From: an uncultured Cetobacterium sp.
GTDB lineage: Bacteria > Fusobacteriota > Fusobacteriia > Fusobacteriales > Fusobacteriaceae
Assembly: GCF_947072685.1 (NCBI RefSeq)
Contig: NZ_CAMTIK010000007.1
Coordinates: 1-64,000, forward strand
DNA length: 64,000 bases
Reading direction: 5' to 3'
The position numbers and the translations under genes were made by a program. The notes beneath the pieces are model-generated. The model was given only the letters and a program-made list of their open reading frames with translations. It was not told the origin of the DNA and did not search any database. Shown here piece after piece: positions 25,544 through 34,498 of the stretch. Position 1 is the stretch's first letter, and every line of letters begins with the position of its first letter.

Positions 25544-27095
25544 ACTTCAATATATGTTTTTCTTGTAAAAATTTATCGATAATAACTTCAATAGGTTCAG
25601 TTCCATCTATCGCTAATAGGTTTAAATTTTGCATCTCCTCTTCAGTTAAAGAATCGACAAGGGTATCTAATGCTTCTATCACTTGAGGTTCATCATATTC
25701 ATAACCTTTTCTTAAAGTTATTACAACTTCATAAGGCGGAAAGAATTTCAGATCATCATCTAACAACATCAAATTATGTTTAGCGATGAGTCCATCTGTA
25801 GAGTATACAAGAGCAACTTCTATTTTATCTGAAACAAGAGAGTTAATTACAAGTCCCTGATCCATAGATAAAATATTTTTAAATTTTATATTATAAGTTC
25901 TTTGAATGCCAATAAGTCCGTCTTCCCTCTCCATAAATTCATGAGGACCACTTAAAGTCATATTTTTAGCATATTTTTTTAAATCACTTATATTTTTAAT
26001 TCCATATTTTTTAGCAACTTCTGGCTTCATCGCAAATGCATATGTATTTTCAAATCCCATCGGATTTCTGATGTCTAAATTATGATTTGTATTATATTCT
26101 TCTTTAATAATATCAAAAACAGTTTTTGCATCAGCTTTTTCTTTTTTTCCTAAATAAGCAGCATAGGCTACTCCAGTATATTCCGGATAAACATCAATAT
26201 CTCCATTTTTTATAGCTTCAAATATAACTGTTCCTGTTCCAAGTTCAACAATTTTTGCTCTATATGGAGTTTTAGATTCTATAATTTTAGCCATCATAAT
26301 TCCTAAAATTCTTTGTTCATTGTAATTTTTATGTCCAACGATAATAGTAGGAATATTTTTTTCGACACTATTTTTATAAACTCTATATCCTGAACTTAAT
26401 AATATCAATACTAAAACACACTTTAATATAACAACATTTTTCTTTTTTTCTTTAGGATTTGCCAACATTCCAGTTGGAGTTAAAGCTTTTTCAAAAACAC
26501 CCAAGATATAATTTACAACAAATGCTAGCATTGCAGTAGGGATGGCACCTGTTAATACTAAATTATTATTACTTGTTGAAATTCCTCTAAAAATAAGTTC
26601 TCCTAATCCGCCAGCTCCAATAAGGGCTGCTATTGTAGCAGTTCCAATAGTAGCAACGGCAGAAATTCTTATCCCACCCATTATGACAGCAACAGCTATC
26701 GGTAATTTTATTTTTAATAGAACTTGAAAATTAGTCATACCCATTCCAATTGCAGCCTGAATTATAGAATTATCGACACCTTTTATTCCAATATAAGTAT
26801 TTGTTATAATAGGAAGTAGAGAATATAGGAACAAAACAAATACTGCAGGGGTTATTCCGATTCCTAAAACTGGAATAATTAACCCGAATAAAGCTAAACT
26901 TGGAACAGTTTGAAAAATTCCAGCTATTGTTAAAACTACTTTTGAAAGTTTTTCATTTTTTATAATAATGATTCCTAAAGGAACACCGACTAAAATTGCT
27001 AGTGAAACAGCTAATCCAGTTATTTCTATATGTTGAAATAATGCCAGTTTAACTTCCGGAAGTTTTTCTATAAAATACCTAATAAAACTATTCAT
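25542..27095 (-). CDS. Osmoprotectant-type ABC transporter, permease fused to substrate-binding protein
   Basis: A 517-residue fusion. Residues 1-210 form a binding-protein-dependent permease with about six helices and the coupling motif 'AAIGMGMTNFQVLLKIKLPIA'. A further helix at about 224-240 tethers residues 250-517, a glycine-betaine/choline-type (OpuAC/OsmoX) binding domain starting 'IIVGHKNYNEQRILG' and including 'DVYPEYTGVAY'. Such fusions occur in Firmicutes and Fusobacteria and take up betaine, choline or related compatible solutes; ligand choice is not clear. The ATG overlaps the end of the ATPase gene by eight bases, so the two are translationally coupled. Confidence 0.9.
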   Translation of the reverse strand: MNSFIRYFIEKLPEVKLALFQHIEITGLAVSLAILVGVPLGIIIIKNEKLSKVVLTIAGIFQTVPSLALFGLIIPVLGIGITPAVFVLFLYSLLPIITNTYIGIKGVDNSIIQAAIGMGMTNFQVLLKIKLPIAVAVIMGGIRISAVATIGTATIAALIGAGGLGELIFRGISTSNNNLVLTGAIPTAMLAFVVNYILGVFEKALTPTGMLANPKEKKKNVVILKCVLVLILLSSGYRVYKNSVEKNIPTIIVGHKNYNEQRILGIMMAKIIESKTPYRAKIVELGTGTVIFEAIKNGDIDVYPEYTGVAYAAYLGKKEKADAKTVFDIIKEEYNTNHNLDIRNPMGFENTYAFAMKPEVAKKYGIKNISDLKKYAKNMTLSGPHEFMEREDGLIGIQRTYNIKFKNILSMDQGLVINSLVSDKIEVALVYSTDGLIAKHNLMLLDDDLKFFPPYEVVITLRKGYEYDEPQVIEALDTLVDSLTEEEMQNLNLLAIDGTEPIEVIIDKFLQEKHILK

Positions 27096-28251
27096 AAACT
27101 ACCCCCTCACTATCATCAAATGTTGTAGGAGCAATTTTACTTATTGCATTGACAAGTCCCAGATTAGTTATAACTCCAGTTAAATGATTATTGTTGTCTA
27201 CAACGGGAATAACTTTAGCATTTATACTTGACATTTTATTTAAAACATCCAGTAGATTACTATCTTTATCTATCGTTAAAAAATCCTTATCCATAACATC
27301 TCGGACACGTGACAATCCATTTTCCATAGCATATATTAAATTTTTTCTAAAGATAATGCCTAGAGGTTCTAAATGTTTTCCTCCCTCTACTTCTGTTACT
27401 ATTAAAAAATCTATATCATGAGTTTTTAATAGGTTGAAAGCTCTTGATATATTACTTCTTTTTTCAATAGTCCAATATTGTTTTGACATTATATCTGAAA
27501 CTAAAAGTTTTCCTGGAGTTTTCCAGATTCGGTCCTTACCTATAAATTGTTCTATATACTCTGAAGCTGGATCTTTTAAAATTGCATCAGGAGTATCAAA
27601 TTGTAAAATTTCACCATCTTTTAAAAATGCAATTCGCTCGCCCAATTTAATAGCTTCATCCATATCATGGGTAACAAAAATAATTGTTTTACCAAGTTCC
27701 TTTTGTAGTTTTAAAACTTCATCTTGAATATTTTCTCTTGTAATTGGATCTAGCGCTGAAAATGGTTCGTCCATAAGTATGATATCTGGATTTACGGCCA
27801 ATGCTCTAGCAATTCCAACTCTTTGTTTTTGTCCCCCAGAAACTTCATGGGGATATTTATTATAGTATATTTCAGGATCAAGATTTAAAAGCGAAAGTAG
27901 TTCATAACTTCTAATCTTCCTTTTCTCTTCATTCCATTTTAGCAATTTTGGAACGATTTCAATATTTTCTCCAATCGTCATATGTGGCATAAGCCCCTCT
28001 TTTTGTATAACATACCCAATTCTTCTTCTTAAGGTTATAGGATTGACCTTACTTATATCCTCTCCATCAATTATCACATTTCCTTGTGTCGGATCTATAA
28101 GGCGATTCACTAATTTCATGGTGGTTGTTTTTCCGCATCCTGACTCTCCTATTAAAACGACGAATTCCCCTGTTTTTACTTTAAAATCTATATTTTTTAA
28201 TATAAGTGTTCTCTTATCATAAGATTTTGATACATTTCTAAACTCTATCAT
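27088..28251 (-). CDS. Osmoprotectant-type ABC transporter ATP-binding protein with CBS pair
   Basis: An ATPase of 387 residues from the ATG at 28251, chosen because GGGAGG precedes it; an upstream TTG would add 14 residues without a site. Walker A 'GESGCGKTT', signature 'VSGGQKQR', Walker B 'IILMDEPFSALD' and the switch His in 'IIFVTHD' are all present. The last 120 residues form two CBS motifs ('VSDIMSKQYWTI', 'VRDVMDKDFLTI'), which in OpuA-type systems sense ionic strength or cyclic-di-AMP. It powers the permease-binding protein fusion whose gene it overlaps. Confidence 0.92.
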   Translation of the reverse strand: MIEFRNVSKSYDKRTLILKNIDFKVKTGEFVVLIGESGCGKTTTMKLVNRLIDPTQGNVIIDGEDISKVNPITLRRRIGYVIQKEGLMPHMTIGENIEIVPKLLKWNEEKRKIRSYELLSLLNLDPEIYYNKYPHEVSGGQKQRVGIARALAVNPDIILMDEPFSALDPITRENIQDEVLKLQKELGKTIIFVTHDMDEAIKLGERIAFLKDGEILQFDTPDAILKDPASEYIEQFIGKDRIWKTPGKLLVSDIMSKQYWTIEKRSNISRAFNLLKTHDIDFLIVTEVEGGKHLEPLGIIFRKNLIYAMENGLSRVRDVMDKDFLTIDKDSNLLDVLNKMSSINAKVIPVVDNNNHLTGVITNLGLVNAISKIAPTTFDDSEGVVYE

Positions 28252-28337
28252 TCTTATATCCTCCCAGTATAAATTTTTATAAAATAAAAGCAACTAAAAC
28301 TTTATACCAAGAGAACCTACTTTTTCCTTTTTTATTT

Positions 28338-28370
28338 AAAAAAAAAGAGAAATCTTTTAAGATTTCTCAA
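28338..28370 (-). terminator. Terminator of the purine permease gene
   Basis: Arms GAGAAATCTT and AAGATTTCTC form a 10-bp stem followed by nine T on the minus strand. Confidence 0.85.
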
Positions 28371-28373
28371 AGT

Positions 28374-29702
28374 TTATAAAAGAATAAAATATCCCAGTAG
28401 TGGTAGTGTTAAAATTAATACAGGCAAATTAAGTTCTCGATACCTTTTAGTCAAAATTTTTATAATTACATGAGAAATAATACCCATGCTCATACCTGTT
28501 GCCATATTATCAGTAAATACAGTAAACATTATAGTTATTACAGCCGGAACAAACTCAGTCATATCCTCCATATCTATAAATTTTATACTTGTCATCATTA
28601 AAATACCTATAAAAATTAATGCTGGTGCTGTTGCGGCTGAAGGAATTACATAGACAATCGGTGTTAAAAAAATAGTAAATATAAAGCAAACTCCCGTTGA
28701 AATTGCAGTTAATCCTGTTCTTCCTCCCTCTTCAACTCCAGCAGCTGATTCCAAGAATGTTGTTATAGTTGTTGATCCAAATAATGCTCCAACAATTGTA
28801 GCTATTGAATCCACTAAAAATGGCTTATCCACTTCTGGTAAATTTCCATTTTCATCCAAAAGTCCAGCTTGAGCAGAGACTCCTAAAAGAGTTCCTAGAG
28901 TACAAAAGAAATCTCCTACAAAAAATGTAAAAACCAACGGTAGAAAACTAAATTTTAAAGCGTCCATAATATTTAGTTTAAAAAATATTGGCTCAATTGA
29001 TGGTGGTAATGAAAAAAATGATTCTGGGATTTGAGTAATCCCAAAAGGAACTCCTAAAAGAGTTGTAACAATAATTCCAATCAGTACCCCACCCTTAACT
29101 TTGTTCAAAACAAGAGTTATTGTTACAAAAAGTCCGATTAAAGATAATATTGTATGTGGATTAGATATACTCCCCATTGAAATTGTTCCACTGTTAATTA
29201 CCATTATTTGTCCATTTTTAAAACCTACCATAGCTATAAAAAAACCAACTGCCACACCTATAGCAAATTTCAGATTTTTTGGAATAGCTTCAACAATTAG
29301 ACCTCTTAAACCAAAGATAGTCAATAGTAGAAATCCAACTCCAGAGAGAAAGACCATCCCCATAGCGGTTTGCCAGTCAACAACTCCTCCTGCAACCAAA
29401 GTATAAGCGAAAAATGCGTTTCCTCCCATAGCTGGTGCCATAGCGAAAGGCCTATTTGTGTAAAGTCCCATCACTATAGAAAATAGAGCTGATAAAATAG
29501 CAGTTACAATAGTCACTGCTTTAACATCCATTCCTGCAGAGCTCATAAACAAAGGTTGAACAATAAGGATATATGCCATTGTCATAAATGTTGTAACCCC
29601 TGCTGTAATTTCTGTAGATACGGTTGTGTTGTAATAGCTAAGTTTGAAATAAGAATCAATAGCACTTAGCATACTATTACTCTTTGTTTTTATGTTTTCC
29701 AT
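28374..29702 (-). CDS. NCS2 family purine permease (adenine/guanine/hypoxanthine type)
   Basis: A 442-residue polytopic membrane protein of the AzgA-like branch of NCS2 (AdeP, GhxP, PbuG). Motifs include 'GVTTFMTMAYILIVQP' near residue 35, 'AMGGNAFFAYTL' near 90, 'FFVGDFFCTLGTLLG' near 260 and 'TTITTFLESAAGVEEGGRTG' near 305. It imports nucleobases with protons. The upstream purine riboswitch carries U at the position that selects adenine, which favours adenine or a derivative as the sensed ligand and perhaps the cargo. Single-gene unit. Confidence 0.92.
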   Translation of the reverse strand: MENIKTKSNSMLSAIDSYFKLSYYNTTVSTEITAGVTTFMTMAYILIVQPLFMSSAGMDVKAVTIVTAILSALFSIVMGLYTNRPFAMAPAMGGNAFFAYTLVAGGVVDWQTAMGMVFLSGVGFLLLTIFGLRGLIVEAIPKNLKFAIGVAVGFFIAMVGFKNGQIMVINSGTISMGSISNPHTILSLIGLFVTITLVLNKVKGGVLIGIIVTTLLGVPFGITQIPESFFSLPPSIEPIFFKLNIMDALKFSFLPLVFTFFVGDFFCTLGTLLGVSAQAGLLDENGNLPEVDKPFLVDSIATIVGALFGSTTITTFLESAAGVEEGGRTGLTAISTGVCFIFTIFLTPIVYVIPSAATAPALIFIGILMMTSIKFIDMEDMTEFVPAVITIMFTVFTDNMATGMSMGIISHVIIKILTKRYRELNLPVLILTLPLLGYFILL

Positions 29703-29711
29703 TTACTCCTC

Positions 29712-29774
29712 CTAATAATAAACCATTTACGGTGGTTTGTAGAAACTCCTGACCATATTTCAAGACTATATCAG
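29712..29774 (-). ncRNA. Purine riboswitch, adenine-type (U at the specificity position)
   Basis: The minus strand carries the purine aptamer. P1 forms between 29769-29774 and 29712-29717 (6 bp). 'ATATGG' and 'GTTTCTAC' are the conserved P2/J2-3 parts, and P3 has AAACCA/TGGTTT arms around the loop CCGTAAA. After P3 the joining strand reads ATTAT; the base that is C in guanine aptamers is T here, as in the adenine class. The 3' arm of P1 touches AGGAGG of the permease gene, so ligand-stabilised P1 could hide the ribosome site (off switch); the mechanism is inference. Confidence 0.88.
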
Positions 29775-29794
29775 TAAAAAAAATTTTACAGGGT

Positions 29795-29823
29795 ATTGTA
29801 CTATACTTCACAAACTTTGTCAA
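29795..29823 (-). promoter_or_regulatory. Near-consensus promoter of the purine permease gene
   Basis: TTGACA (29818-29823), exactly 17 bases, then TACAAT (29795-29800) on the minus strand. The transcript would start shortly before the riboswitch aptamer. Confidence 0.75.
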
Positions 29824-29847
29824 TTTATATTCAACTTTGTCAATTTA
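29813..29847. repeat. 15-bp direct repeat with 20-bp period at the permease promoter
   Basis: AACTTTGTCAATTTA occurs at 29813-29827 and again at 29833-29847. The first copy contains the -35 box. The two copies are two helical turns apart, so a protein could bind both on one face; alternatively the second copy is a duplicated -35 region. Confidence 0.55.
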
Positions 29848-30139
29848 GGTTTAACTTTAGATAATAAAGCTCTGTAAAAGTAAATATAGAAATATAAAAT
29901 ATTGTATGATATAAAGCGTTATATATAGATAACAAATCTTTATAGTATAATTACAGATATATAAAAATAATTATATTGTTACAAAACAAAACTTATATAA
30001 CTGCGTATAATAACTCTTATCTGAAGTTTTATTATCTTGATATAATTATTATTTTAAGTATATAAGTAATGATTGTAACTTCTTATTTAGTATGAGATAA
30101 TATAAAAATGTAACAATAAAAATAAATGGAGGTAAGTAT
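29848..30139. other. AT-rich divergent intergenic region
   Basis: About 290 bases with no ORF and no RNA that I recognise. A likely plus-strand promoter for the next gene is TTGTAA, 17 bases, GATAAT shortly before 30105. The 9-base inverted pair ATTGTTACA and TGTAACAAT occurs about 125 bases apart; its significance is unclear. Confidence 0.4.
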
Positions 30140-30553
30140 ATGTATGACTTAAATAGAGATATGTTGACTGAGGTTATTGCTGGATATATTGAATTAGCAA
30201 AGCAGATGAAGGGTGAATTAGTTATTTTAAATAAGATAGATGATGAAGCTGATGAATTTTTAATAACAAATTTAAAGGACTTTAATCTTATAAAAATAAG
30301 CGAAGGGGATTTAATAGAGTTAACAATATATGTCGATGATGAAGATGAGATTTATGAAGAATTTGTTGTTGGTGAAGGTCTGGATTATCCCAAATTTCAA
30401 AAAAATATTTCTGAAAAATTTCCTAAATATTTCAAAAAAATACCTACTGAAATAAAGTCCGATTCAATAAATTCTAGAAAACAAAAACCATTATTAACGA
30501 ATAAAGACTCTCAAACTAATCATTTTCAAAAATTCATGAAAAAAAATAAGTAA
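30140..30553 (+). CDS. Acidic small protein of unknown function
   Basis: A 137-residue soluble protein starting at an ATG preceded by GGAGG. Residues 1-100 are acidic (a run such as 'YVDDEDEIYEE' near 70) and look like a mixed alpha/beta domain; residues 105-137 are basic and polar and probably disordered. No signal peptide, membrane helix or catalytic motif can be recognised, and I cannot place the family. It stands alone between divergent and convergent neighbours with its own promoter-like sequence and a strong terminator, which supports it as a real gene. Confidence 0.7.
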   Translation: MYDLNRDMLTEVIAGYIELAKQMKGELVILNKIDDEADEFLITNLKDFNLIKISEGDLIELTIYVDDEDEIYEEFVVGEGLDYPKFQKNISEKFPKYFKKIPTEIKSDSINSRKQKPLLTNKDSQTNHFQKFMKKNK

Positions 30554-30560
30554 TTTTATA

Positions 30561-30612
30561 ATAAAAGAGCAGCTCCAATATTTCTCAATTTTGGAATTGC
30601 TCTTTTATTTTT
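30561..30612. terminator. Bidirectional terminator between the acidic protein gene and the bat operon
   Basis: Long hairpin with arms 30561-30578 and 30591-30608 (AAAAGAGCA...TGCTCTTTT outside, CTCCAA...TTGGAA inside). A T-run follows on the plus strand and a weaker one on the minus strand. Confidence 0.8.
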
Positions 30613-30641
30613 TATAAAAATTATTTTCTTTAATTAATAAT

Positions 30642-32039
30642 TTATATTTTTTTATGGTTTTTATATTTGTTTCTACCTAATACGAGGTATATTATTATAG
30701 CCATTTCTACTAAACATAGAAGTGAAACAATTCCAAAAGCTAATTTATAGATATTTTTAGCGGAAGTTTTCTCTGTTTCAAGAAGTTTTATATTAATTTC
30801 TTGTAAATTATTAGTTGATTTTCCAAAAGAAGCAATTTCATTTTTATTTGCCAAATTAACTTTTTCCATATTTTTTTGTATAGGTCTATTATTTGAGTAG
30901 GTTTCTGTCTGAAGCTTTTCTCCTGTAACTTTTATTTCTTGTGATAGAATTATCAAATTTTCATATTTTTCTGTTTTAGTATTAAAATACGGAATGACTA
31001 TTTCTGGAGTTTTTTCAACACCTCCTTTTTTAGGAATAAATGCTACTTCGAAGGTTTTTTCATTATAATAATTTTCACCTTTAATCTCTTCACTATAATT
31101 TTTAACACTTTGAAAAATATTAAAATCATTTTGATTTTCAATAGGCAAATTTTCTAATAAAGCTAGATTTCCGCTTCCAGATAGAGTTAGATTTAAAGTG
31201 GTAGCTTGTCCAACATTTACCTCTTTATTTTTCCAATTCTCTTTATAGGTAAGAGTTCCCACAATATCTTTAAAATTTTTAGGGGTATCTACAGGAAGCG
31301 GCTTAATATTTATTTTTAAATTATCTTCACCAACTAAAGTTGTATTTTCATAGAAAAAATCTCTTGTTGGTTCTCCTACTTTAACTTCACTTGTTATAAT
31401 ATTTTTTTCTCCACTACTATTAGCTTGCAAGATCCCTTTAAATATATTAAGCTCAATCGCTTGTTTTCCTTTATACTCTATTTGATTTTGTACATAACTA
31501 TTGTTATTATATTTAGTGATATCTTTTACTGAAAAATCTTGAAAATTTGGTGCTTTAACTTGAGAAAAAGAACTAATATTAACAGTGCTTATAAAGTTCT
31601 CTTGAAAAGGGATTTTTTCACCAAAATAATAACTTTTTTTAGGTATATCCACTTGTAAAGAAAATCTATCTTCCATAACTTTATCTAGCTGCTTATTTTC
31701 TCTTACATCTATCAAGAGAGCTTTTTCACTGCCTTTTTCAGTGATAACTTTTAACGTAAACTCTCCATCTTTCTTTGATTTCAATCTATAAACATCACTT
31801 TTTACTGATGTTGTTTTTCCATTAATTACATTATAGCTATTGCTAGAACCTTTGGATAAAACATCAAAATTTTTCAACCCCTCTATTCTATATCTTTCTT
31901 TATCTTCATTTACAAATGAAACTTCTAAATTAAAATCTTCATATTTTGTAGGAGATAAATTAGAAGAGTTTAATATTAATTCAGGAAAAGTTAATTTCCA
32001 AAGCATTAACATCATTAAAAATAAATTAAATTTTTTCAT
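30642..32039 (-). CDS. BatD-like membrane-anchored protein
   Basis: The ATG at 32039 is chosen because GGAGAG lies just upstream and the product then begins with a signal peptide ('KKFNLFLMMLMLW'). The 465-residue product is exported, with several Ig-like beta domains typical of BatD/'oxygen tolerance' proteins ('SGSGNLALLENLP' near residue 290), and has one C-terminal helix at about 433-458 followed by a basic tail. It should lie mostly in the periplasm, anchored to the inner membrane. Last gene of the moxR-bat operon. BatD proteins are linked to stress and oxygen tolerance in Bacteroides and Leptospira; the exact molecular role is unknown. Confidence 0.8.
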   Translation of the reverse strand: MKKFNLFLMMLMLWKLTFPELILNSSNLSPTKYEDFNLEVSFVNEDKERYRIEGLKNFDVLSKGSSNSYNVINGKTTSVKSDVYRLKSKKDGEFTLKVITEKGSEKALLIDVRENKQLDKVMEDRFSLQVDIPKKSYYFGEKIPFQENFISTVNISSFSQVKAPNFQDFSVKDITKYNNNSYVQNQIEYKGKQAIELNIFKGILQANSSGEKNIITSEVKVGEPTRDFFYENTTLVGEDNLKINIKPLPVDTPKNFKDIVGTLTYKENWKNKEVNVGQATTLNLTLSGSGNLALLENLPIENQNDFNIFQSVKNYSEEIKGENYYNEKTFEVAFIPKKGGVEKTPEIVIPYFNTKTEKYENLIILSQEIKVTGEKLQTETYSNNRPIQKNMEKVNLANKNEIASFGKSTNNLQEINIKLLETEKTSAKNIYKLAFGIVSLLCLVEMAIIIYLVLGRNKYKNHKKI

Positions 32040-32050
32040 TCTGCTCTCCT

Positions 32051-32572
32051 CTACCATCTATTTTCATTATTTTTATTTTCGCTTGTATTTAAAACTCTCT
32101 CATTATTTTTAAAAGCTTGTTTTTCGTTTCCTTCAAGTCTTTGCAGAATACTTCGCAACTCTTCTTCTTTTTGCTTCATAGTTTTCTCCTCTGGAGTTAA
32201 CTCTTTTGGAGTATTTTCTTTATTTTGTTCATTATTTTGCGTATCACTTTTCTTATTGCTATTTTGTGAGTCATTTTTATCTTCATTATTTTGTTCGTTG
32301 TTTTGTTGATCTTTTTGCTGATTTTGTTTTTTTTCTTCAACTTTATTTTTAACAATTTCAAAATTCTTTTTTATATTTATATCTCGATTGGTATCCATAG
32401 CTAATTTATACTCTTCTAAAGCTTCTTTAATTTTGTTTTCTTTTATTAGTGAGTTCCCATTCATAAATTTTAAATATCCAGGTTCTTCAATTACCTTATC
32501 TTTTTTTAATCTCATAACTCCAAATACAATTAAAGCTATTCCTAGAAGAAGAACTAATATTTTTTTAAACAT
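32051..32572 (-). CDS. BatC/E-like small membrane protein with TPR-like segment
   Basis: A 173-residue protein with an N-terminal membrane helix (residues 3-21), a TPR-like segment ('MNGNSLIKENKIKEALEEYKLA') at about 38-60, and then a long low-complexity tail very rich in Gln, Asn, Lys and Glu. Position between batB and batD matches the TPR gene (batC/batE) of other bat operons. It overlaps batB by eight bases. The low-complexity tail is probably disordered; its role is not known. Confidence 0.7.
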   Translation of the reverse strand: MFKKILVLLLGIALIVFGVMRLKKDKVIEEPGYLKFMNGNSLIKENKIKEALEEYKLAMDTNRDINIKKNFEIVKNKVEEKKQNQQKDQQNNEQNNEDKNDSQNSNKKSDTQNNEQNKENTPKELTPEEKTMKQKEEELRSILQRLEGNEKQAFKNNERVLNTSENKNNENRW

Positions 32573-33527
32573 ATTCCCCCTCCTTCTCTTTTCTTCTTAA
32601 AAAATAACCAATAAGTATTAATAAAAGTCCTATTTCTAGTGGATATTGATAGTATTGTTCATAAATGTTTAGTTTTTCATCTCTTTGAGAAGTTTTATCT
32701 AATTTACCAATATCAGCGATTAATTTTTGATAATTACCTGTATTTAAATTATTTAAAGAATAGTATTGTCCACCACTTTCTTTAGCTAACTCTTTTAAAA
32801 AATCATCATTTAATTTAGATACAACGATATTTCCACTGTTATCTTTTACAAATCCATTATCTAGTGGAATTACGCTTCCTTCATCAGTTCCAACTCCAAA
32901 GATAAAAGTCTTAATATGATTATCTTTAACATACTTTAAAATTTTAGAATTTCTATCTCCACCATCTGAAAAAATAATAATATTTTTATCTTTTGTATCT
33001 GCCTTTTCAAAAGAGTTATTTGCTAATTTTAAAGCTTCTAAAAGTTCTGTTCCTCCACCTGAAATAAGCTTACTATCTATCACATCAATATAATTTATTG
33101 CCATAAAATAATCATCTGTTAAAGGTATTTGAACATATGCACTATCCGAAAATGGAATAATTCCAACTCTATCTCCCTTAAGATTATTTAAAATCTCTTT
33201 TAACTCTTTTTTACTTATTTCCAATCTATTTGGATAAGTATCTTCAGCTAACATAGATTTAGATATATCCATTAGAACATAAATGTCACTTCCTTGAACC
33301 TCTATTTTCTCCTCCTCTTTTAACTTTTGCGGTGAAAGCAGTGCTATAAATACTAAAATTCCACCTAGAGAAAGAAAAAGTGTTTTAATAACCATAATCA
33401 TGGTATCCTGTTTCCAACCCATTTTCTCCAATATATTCTCTCTTTTTCTTACTCCTAATATTAAAAATAAAATAATTAAAATAGGGAAAACTATAAATTT
33501 AATACTAGCTGTATTTCCAAACTCCAT
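32565..33527 (-). CDS. BatB-like von Willebrand factor A protein
   Basis: A 320-residue membrane protein with an N-terminal pair of helices (about 8-25 and 45-65), a vWA domain with the MIDAS start 'VLMDISKSM' near residue 85, 'SDGGDRN' near 190, and a C-terminal helix near 300-313. The metal-site residues are intact, so divalent-ion-dependent binding of a partner is likely. Follows batA by 12 bases and overlaps the TPR gene. Confidence 0.88.
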   Translation of the reverse strand: MEFGNTASIKFIVFPILIILFLILGVRKRENILEKMGWKQDTMIMVIKTLFLSLGGILVFIALLSPQKLKEEEKIEVQGSDIYVLMDISKSMLAEDTYPNRLEISKKELKEILNNLKGDRVGIIPFSDSAYVQIPLTDDYFMAINYIDVIDSKLISGGGTELLEALKLANNSFEKADTKDKNIIIFSDGGDRNSKILKYVKDNHIKTFIFGVGTDEGSVIPLDNGFVKDNSGNIVVSKLNDDFLKELAKESGGQYYSLNNLNTGNYQKLIADIGKLDKTSQRDEKLNIYEQYYQYPLEIGLLLILIGYFLRRKEKEGEYV

Positions 33528-33538
33528 AACTATCCCTC

Positions 33539-34498
33539 CTAAGGTATTCTTATATATTTAAAATATTCGAAAAATACACCTAATAATAATAAAATTAAGG
33601 CAATTTTTAATAATTCCTCAAAATATTCTGTGATGTCATAGATACTTCGACTATCTATCTTACTTTTTTCTAAATTATTTATTTCGTTAAAAATATTTTG
33701 AAACTCTTTAGAATCACTAGCTCTAAAATATTTTCCATTTGTTTTTTCTGCAATAAGATTTAAAAGATTTTCATCAAGTTCTTTATTTTCAATATATGAA
33801 GTTCCAAAAAATCCTGGAATTGCAATCTCTTTAGCTCCAATTCCAATAGTATAAACTTTTATTCCTAACTCTTTAGCTATTTTAGCAGCTCCTATAGGGC
33901 TCATTTCACCAGAGTTATTTTCACCATCTGTCATTAATATGATAACTTTAGATTTTGAATCAGAGTCCTTTAATCTATTTAATGCTACTCCTAATCCCAT
34001 ACCAATAGCAGTTCTATTGTTACTTGTTATATCATCAGTTGTTATATTTGAAATCATATTTTTTAATACACTGTGGTCAAATGTTAATGGAACCTTTGTG
34101 TATGCCTCTCCTCCAAACACAACTAGAGATAATCTATCATTTGGTCTTTTATCAATAAATTCTTTTAATAACTCTTTAGATTTTTCTAGTCTATTGGGAT
34201 TAAAATCTCTAGCTTCCATAGATTTAGAAAGATCTAAAGCTATAGCTATATCTACACCATCTTTTTTTACAACTTTACCCTCTTTTGTAAATTGAGGACG
34301 AGCCAAAGCTAAAATCATAAATATAGTAGATAGATATATAAAAAATCGTCCTAATAGATGTTTTTTGCTTCCTTTTGAATATTTTTTAATAATTTGTATT
34401 CCTGGAACCTTAATAGCACCTTGAGATCTTTTTCTAAAAAAAAGATAGGTAACTATAGGAATCAGTATCAATATATATGGCATCTTAAAGTTATACAC
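33539..34498 (-). CDS. BatA-like von Willebrand factor A protein
   Basis: A 319-residue paralogue of the next gene. N-terminal membrane helices frame 'KVPGIQII'; the vWA domain has 'IALDLSKSM' near residue 85 and 'ILMTDGENNSG' near 190; a C-terminal helix lies near 295-312. The MIDAS residues are intact. The start overlaps the end of the preceding gene by eight bases. BatA and BatB are thought to form a complex in the inner membrane. Confidence 0.88.
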   Translation of the reverse strand: MYNFKMPYILILIPIVTYLFFRKRSQGAIKVPGIQIIKKYSKGSKKHLLGRFFIYLSTIFMILALARPQFTKEGKVVKKDGVDIAIALDLSKSMEARDFNPNRLEKSKELLKEFIDKRPNDRLSLVVFGGEAYTKVPLTFDHSVLKNMISNITTDDITSNNRTAIGMGLGVALNRLKDSDSKSKVIILMTDGENNSGEMSPIGAAKIAKELGIKVYTIGIGAKEIAIPGFFGTSYIENKELDENLLNLIAEKTNGKYFRASDSKEFQNIFNEINNLEKSKIDSRSIYDITEYFEELLKIALILLLLGVFFEYFKYIRIP

